64,000 nucleotides of DNA from Halobellus rufus (GTDB lineage: Archaea > Halobacteriota > Halobacteria > Halobacteriales > Haloferacaceae): NCBI RefSeq assembly GCF_000739575.1, contig NZ_BBJO01000024.1, positions 62,001 through 126,000 of the forward strand, given 5' to 3'. Positions 60,733 to 64,000 of this stretch are shown here, one piece after another. A model generated the notes under the pieces. It was not told the origin of the DNA and searched no databases. It saw only the letters and a program-made list of their open reading frames with translations. The translations under genes and the position numbers were made by a program. Position 1 is the first letter of the stretch; the number at the start of each line of letters is the position of its first letter.

Positions 60733-61713
60733 CTAGCCGTCGATATCCTCGACGAGCCTGGCCCACTGTCGGCCCGATTCACGGGCACCTTCGAGAAATC
60801 GCTTCGGCGTAACGTGGTACGGTGGACGAGTGGGACCCGCTTCGAGGTAGCCAGCGGCGTTCATCCGGATCTTCTCCAGGGATATGGTGTGCCGACGAAA
60901 ATCCTGCATATCCTTGGGGAAAAATGGCTCGTACGTCGCTTCGATGCGATCGGTCAGGTCCCTGGCAGCCTCGATTTCACCCCCGAGTAGCAAGTTTCGG
61001 AGTCGAACGACTGGCTTCGGACCACACGCGACGCTACTGGACCAGCATGCAGTTGCCTGATCTGGGAACCACTTGTTCGCCAAGAACCAATCCTTTTCGA
61101 TAGTCATCATCTGGATACGGCCGTCAGCGGCGTCCACACAGTCCCGGTAGGCAGCGTCGATAGTCCCGTACTTCGCCGCGGCAACCTGTGGGATCTCGGC
61201 GAGTGCCTCCCAGTAGTCAGGGGTCAGCGTGTTCTTGAACGCACTTGGGTTGTGATAGACTACGATCCCGAGTTCTGGGACTTTCTCCGCGACATCCCGA
61301 TAGAACTGGATCGTCGCCTCGAAGGAGAGCTCGCACCACATCGGTCGCCCGAGCATAATTCCGTCAGCGCCGATATCACGAGCGAACTTCGCCCGGTCGA
61401 TCGTGTCACGCGTGTTCAGCGTCGTCGGACCCGCGACGACTGGGACATCGCTGTCGACAGCTTCGACGACAGTCCGGGTGAATTCTTGCCACTCTGTATT
61501 GGTGAGTGTGGCTGCCTCACCGAACGTCCCGTTGATCATAAGCGCGTCGAGGCCATCGTCTACCAGCGCGCGCGCGGCTCGTGCCGCCTCCTCGTGATCA
61601 ACAGTGTCTGATGCGTCCGGCTGGTCGGCGTCCGGCGTCGCTGGTGTTGGCATAATACCGAATACGCCACGGACGTCTTCGTAAGTCAGTCGTAGCTCAC
61701 TCGCATTCGACAT
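60733..61713 (-). CDS. DHDPS-family hydratase-aldolase, NahE/PhdJ-like
   Basis: 326 residues, class I aldolase TIM barrel. Schiff-base Lys181 (VAAAKYG) and Tyr153 (VVYHNPSAF). The sequence follows the aromatic-pathway subgroup closely: GVFGIMPTPATP, NGTFGEAATLT, LGRPMWCELSFEATIQFYRDVAEKVP and the C-terminal GPTRPPYHVTPKRFLEGARESGRQWA. Characterised members (trans-o-hydroxybenzylidenepyruvate or 2'-carboxybenzalpyruvate hydratase-aldolase) release pyruvate from ring-cleavage products of naphthalene and phenanthrene. This fits the dioxygenase and extradiol genes nearby and is the strongest hint that the substrate is polycyclic. Confidence 0.85.
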   Translation of the reverse strand: MSNASELRLTYEDVRGVFGIMPTPATPDADQPDASDTVDHEEAARAARALVDDGLDALMINGTFGEAATLTNTEWQEFTRTVVEAVDSDVPVVAGPTTLNTRDTIDRAKFARDIGADGIMLGRPMWCELSFEATIQFYRDVAEKVPELGIVVYHNPSAFKNTLTPDYWEALAEIPQVAAAKYGTIDAAYRDCVDAADGRIQMMTIEKDWFLANKWFPDQATACWSSSVACGPKPVVRLRNLLLGGEIEAARDLTDRIEATYEPFFPKDMQDFRRHTISLEKIRMNAAGYLEAGPTRPPYHVTPKRFLEGARESGRQWARLVEDIDG

Positions 61714-61822
61714 AGCTAACCATTCTCAAAGACGTGTAATAACAATTGTGTTCAGCGGAGACCTGGTTACCGTGATCAAGACTACAGACGCACTCTAGAG
61801 ATACAGATCGACTCGACGGCGG

Positions 61823-62923
61823 TTACCCCCCAAAGCTGTCCTTGATGATCGTATTGAGCGGATCGGTCGTGAACTCCTCTCGAATGCTGTCGAGTCGGTC
61901 GTTGACTACCTCGGATCCGACTGCCGGTTCGAATGCTGGCCGTTTCGCCTCCTTCAGATCACCGAGGAACTCGTCGTTGTTCACCACGCTCTCGAAGGCG
62001 TCTTTTTGCTTTTCGAGAATGCCCTCCGGAACGCCAGGCGGACCGGTGACGAACCGGCCTAATTTGGTTAGATCCGATACTCGTTCAATGTTGTCGGCGT
62101 CGATGTCCGACAGGAAGAGGTTGCCGGATACGCCGGCGCCTTCTATGTACTCTCTCACCATTTCGTTGTCCGATAGGACGCTGTGCAGGCCGACGCTTTC
62201 TAGCGAGAGGACGACCTTCATTACTGCCGGAAGTGGGAGGAACGAGCCACCTACTTCACCACGCTCCATTCCGGCGACAATATCCGCGCCGCTGTCATAG
62301 TGGACTATATTTAAGTCCTCGGACTGGAACGCCCCAGTCAGTTCACCCAGCAAGACCAAACCGAGGTGGGGTTGCGACCCCTGCCCTGCCGTGGCCCAAG
62401 TGATGTCAGGAGCTTGTTCTGCGAGGTCGCTCCACGAATCGACCTCGAGGGAATTGGCGACCGCGATGCCGGCCGGTGGCTGCGTTAGCAGCCCGACGTG
62501 GCTCATATCAGTCGGCGCCCCGGAGAACCGATCCGCGATATCGAACGCGACCAGACCAACGTCGTTCAACATCGTCAAGGTGTAACCGTCCGCGTCAGCC
62601 TTGTACGCGCTGTTGGCTCCAAGAACGCCACCCCCACCCGGCTTATTCTCGACCTTCACGGATACGCCGAGTTCCTCCTCAAAGTACGGGGCAGCCGACC
62701 GGATGTAAGTATCGTATCCCCCGCCAGAGGACCCGGGAGCAATGAAGGATATCTCTTCGGTCGGATACTCGATTTCGGTATCAGTCGGTGAGTCCGACGA
62801 ATCATCCGCTGGAGAGGATTCCCCACCGCCGGCGTTCTGGCCGCTGCAACCGGCGATACCGACGAGGGCACTTCCGGTGATACCAGCTTTCGCTACAAAG
62901 CACCGCCTGCTATGATCTACCAT
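61823..62923 (-). CDS. TctC-type substrate-binding lipoprotein
   Basis: 366 residues. Tat-like start (S-R-R-C-F-V, Arg6-Arg7), short hydrophobic stretch and lipobox IAGC (Cys26), then a Ser/Asp-rich linker. The mature part is the Bug/TctC fold: YPTEEISFIAPGSSGGGYDTYIR, VKVENKPGGGGVLGANSAYK, WATAGQGSQPHLG. It binds carboxylated, often aromatic ligands such as phthalate or benzoate outside the cell for a tripartite tricarboxylate transporter. The membrane partners TctA and TctB are not in this window. Same strand as the aldolase gene, 109 bp upstream. Confidence 0.88.
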   Translation of the reverse strand: MVDHSRRCFVAKAGITGSALVGIAGCSGQNAGGGESSPADDSSDSPTDTEIEYPTEEISFIAPGSSGGGYDTYIRSAAPYFEEELGVSVKVENKPGGGGVLGANSAYKADADGYTLTMLNDVGLVAFDIADRFSGAPTDMSHVGLLTQPPAGIAVANSLEVDSWSDLAEQAPDITWATAGQGSQPHLGLVLLGELTGAFQSEDLNIVHYDSGADIVAGMERGEVGGSFLPLPAVMKVVLSLESVGLHSVLSDNEMVREYIEGAGVSGNLFLSDIDADNIERVSDLTKLGRFVTGPPGVPEGILEKQKDAFESVVNNDEFLGDLKEAKRPAFEPAVGSEVVNDRLDSIREEFTTDPLNTIIKDSFGG

Positions 62924-62973
62924 AGTCGTTCTGAGATACTTGGATGAAATATATATATCTATGGGTTAGAACG

Positions 62974-63625
62974 GGCACTGTTCAGATAAGATCGAAAAGT
63001 GAGGCGGTTGTAGTTCGTTGGTGCCTATGCAAGAACCAAACCGCCTCATCGAGTGTAGTGACTTCCCGGAATTAGAGTTTGTGGAGCGAGAGGCGACACC
63101 CGAGCCGGCGATGAAGCTGGGTATCCAACTGCATTTGTCTGGATTATCGCTGTCGGATACCGACTCTGTATTAGAAAGCGTGGGTGCCGAACGTGGTCGA
63201 ACCGCTGTTCACAACTGGGTGCAAAAGGCAGGATTACAGCCGACAGACGGACAGAATCCGGATTACGTCGCGGTTGATGAAACCGTAATCCGGGTGAATA
63301 ACCAACGCTACTGGCTGTTTGCCGCAGTCGATCCCGACACAGATCGCCTGCTGCACGTGCGACTCTTCCCGACCAGAACCACGGCGTTGACCGAAATGTT
63401 TCTGGTCGATGGCGCACCCTGGCTGCAGGCGGCCTGCCATCGTCACTCGCTCCGATTCCAACACGTCACCCACGGGAATCGGAATGCCGTCGAACCCTCC
63501 TTCAAAGAACTCAAGCGCCGAACTGAGGCGTTTGCCATCCATTTCAGACACGCTGAGCCGAACACAGCTGAAACGTGGATCCAAGCATTCGTCGTCTGCT
63601 TCAATCAGCCAATCTGAACAGTGCC
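62974..63625. mobile_element. IS6-family insertion sequence, right flank of the catabolic cluster
   Basis: 652 bp. Terminal inverted repeats GGCACTGTTCAGAT (62974-62987) and ATCTGAACAGTGCC (63612-63625) are perfect over 14 bp. The first seven bases GGCACTG equal those of the IS6 element at 53.6-54.3 kb. It carries one transposase gene. No 8-bp target duplication is visible (TTAGAACG and GAGGGGGG). Confidence 0.9.
63027..63617 (+). CDS. IS6-family transposase (short type)
   Basis: 196 residues. HTH-like N-terminus (MKLGIQLHLSGLSLSDTDSVLESVGAERGRTAVHNWVQK) and DDE residues in VAVDETVIRVN (Asp), FLVDGAPWLQAA (Asp) and RNAVEPSFKELKRRT (Glu). This is the shorter, haloarchaeal IS6 subtype, distinct in sequence from the transposase at 53.6 kb though sharing its fold. 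ATG 63027 is preferred over the upstream GTG 63018. It appears complete and fills the element. Confidence 0.88.
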   Translation: MQEPNRLIECSDFPELEFVEREATPEPAMKLGIQLHLSGLSLSDTDSVLESVGAERGRTAVHNWVQKAGLQPTDGQNPDYVAVDETVIRVNNQRYWLFAAVDPDTDRLLHVRLFPTRTTALTEMFLVDGAPWLQAACHRHSLRFQHVTHGNRNAVEPSFKELKRRTEAFAIHFRHAEPNTAETWIQAFVVCFNQPI

Positions 63626-63740
63626 GAGGGGGGAATGCACACACTTATGACGAAAAGCGGGGGAGAACCAGATCAACTGACATCGAGGTAGATTCTCGAC
63701 AACGAGAGTCTGGATTGGCGACCTATTCAGTCCCCCTTGG

Positions 63741-64000
63741 CTACGCTATTACGGTAAGGACAGGACGATCTGCGTTGAGAAGAATTGACTGTGTTACGCT
63801 CCCGAAGAGCGCTTTCCCCGTGGGAGACCGTCGTTGACCACCGACCACGATATATCTTGCATCGAGATCCTCCGCATATTGGTTCACCTCAGTTTGCGCG
63901 TCTCCTACCCGGCCAATTGCTTCGTACGCTATCTCGATGTCCTCCGCGGCTTCGTTGGCGTGCTCGGCGGCGAACTGCTGAATTCTATCCATATCGACAG
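63741..64000 (-). CDS. Universal stress protein (UspA), C-terminal part
   Basis: Partial: the frame runs past the end of the window. The visible 86 residues contain ARYIVVGGQRRSPTGKALFGSVTQSILLNADRPVLTV, with the Gly-x2-Gly-x9-Gly-S pattern that binds ATP phosphates in UspA. A cytosolic nucleotide-binding stress protein. An ATG at 63992 exists but would leave only half a domain, so the true start is presumably outside. Confidence 0.88.
   Translation of the reverse strand, partial: VDMDRIQQFAAEHANEAAEDIEIAYEAIGRVGDAQTEVNQYAEDLDARYIVVGGQRRSPTGKALFGSVTQSILLNADRPVLTVIA

Noticed and set aside
53583-63625. Classical composite transposon
   Set aside because: The two IS6 elements are different subtypes in opposite orientation and no target duplications are visible; only the bracketing is stated.

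Overview
The window is haloarchaeal (class Halobacteria) DNA. Its backbone is GC-rich and encodes acidic proteins. The genes are typical of the group: archaeal ribosomal protein L10e, the mismatch endonuclease NucS, HTH_10 (Bat-type) regulation, a PAS histidine kinase with the NLRNQ H-box, and leaderless promoters with a TATA box about 26-30 bp before the start codon. No rRNA or CRISPR array is visible; one tRNA (Phe) is present.

Layout. (1) 1-20.3 kb is core chromosome: Hsp20 tail, L10e, a glutamine amidotransferase, NucS, a VanZ-like protein, a frameshifted aldo-keto reductase, a cold-shock protein and an FNT-Usp fusion transporter. It continues with a polyamine block (PotD-PotA-PotB-PotC, HTH_10 regulator, PuuA-like glutamine synthetase homologue, aldehyde dehydrogenase, M81 peptidase, iron alcohol dehydrogenase, GcvH), then a VTT membrane protein and an FkbM methyltransferase.

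(2) 20,322-41,426 is an integrated element of about 21.1 kb. A 12-bp core (ATGCCGCCTCCC) occurs at its left edge and again in the 3' end of the tRNA-Phe gene at its right edge, and a tyrosine integrase lies 51 bp inside the left copy. The interior is more AT-rich. It carries small zinc-finger-like genes, a nested inverted repeat that may be a structured RNA, and a tight four-gene operon (PDDEXK/winged-helix protein, Ser/Thr kinase, TIM-barrel-like protein of unknown role, metallophosphoesterase) that is the best candidate here for an undescribed system. It also has a catalytic-domain-only recombinase, a DUF4238 protein, a GIY-YIG protein, a type I restriction-modification system whose hsdR is frameshifted and whose hsdS is AT-rich, and a large zinc-finger/HTH protein beside the tRNA.

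(3) 41.5-47.3 kb returns to chromosomal character: MDR oxidoreductase, PAS kinase, small conserved proteins and a PDDEXK-like protein. (4) 47.4-54.3 kb is a second mobile zone with two related integrases in opposite orientation and AT-rich membrane-protein genes. It also holds a small regulator-like gene preceded by six 24-bp direct repeats, a broken IS4/IS5-type transposase and an IS6-family element with clear terminal inverted repeats.

(5) 54.8-62.9 kb is an aromatic-ring catabolic cluster: Rieske dioxygenase alpha and beta, a two-domain extradiol dioxygenase, a NahE/PhdJ-type hydratase-aldolase, a class II aldolase-family enzyme, a cytosolic periplasmic-binding-fold protein, an EamA transporter and a TctC-type binding lipoprotein. 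A second IS6-family element closes it at 62,974-63,625, so the cluster is bracketed by two IS6 elements. The window ends in a partial UspA gene.

All database assignments are from remembered family motifs; none was searched. Several genes (aldo-keto reductase, hsdR, the membrane protein at 49.6-50.0 kb, the IS4/IS5-type transposase) are broken by indels of one or two bases, which could be real decay or sequencing error.
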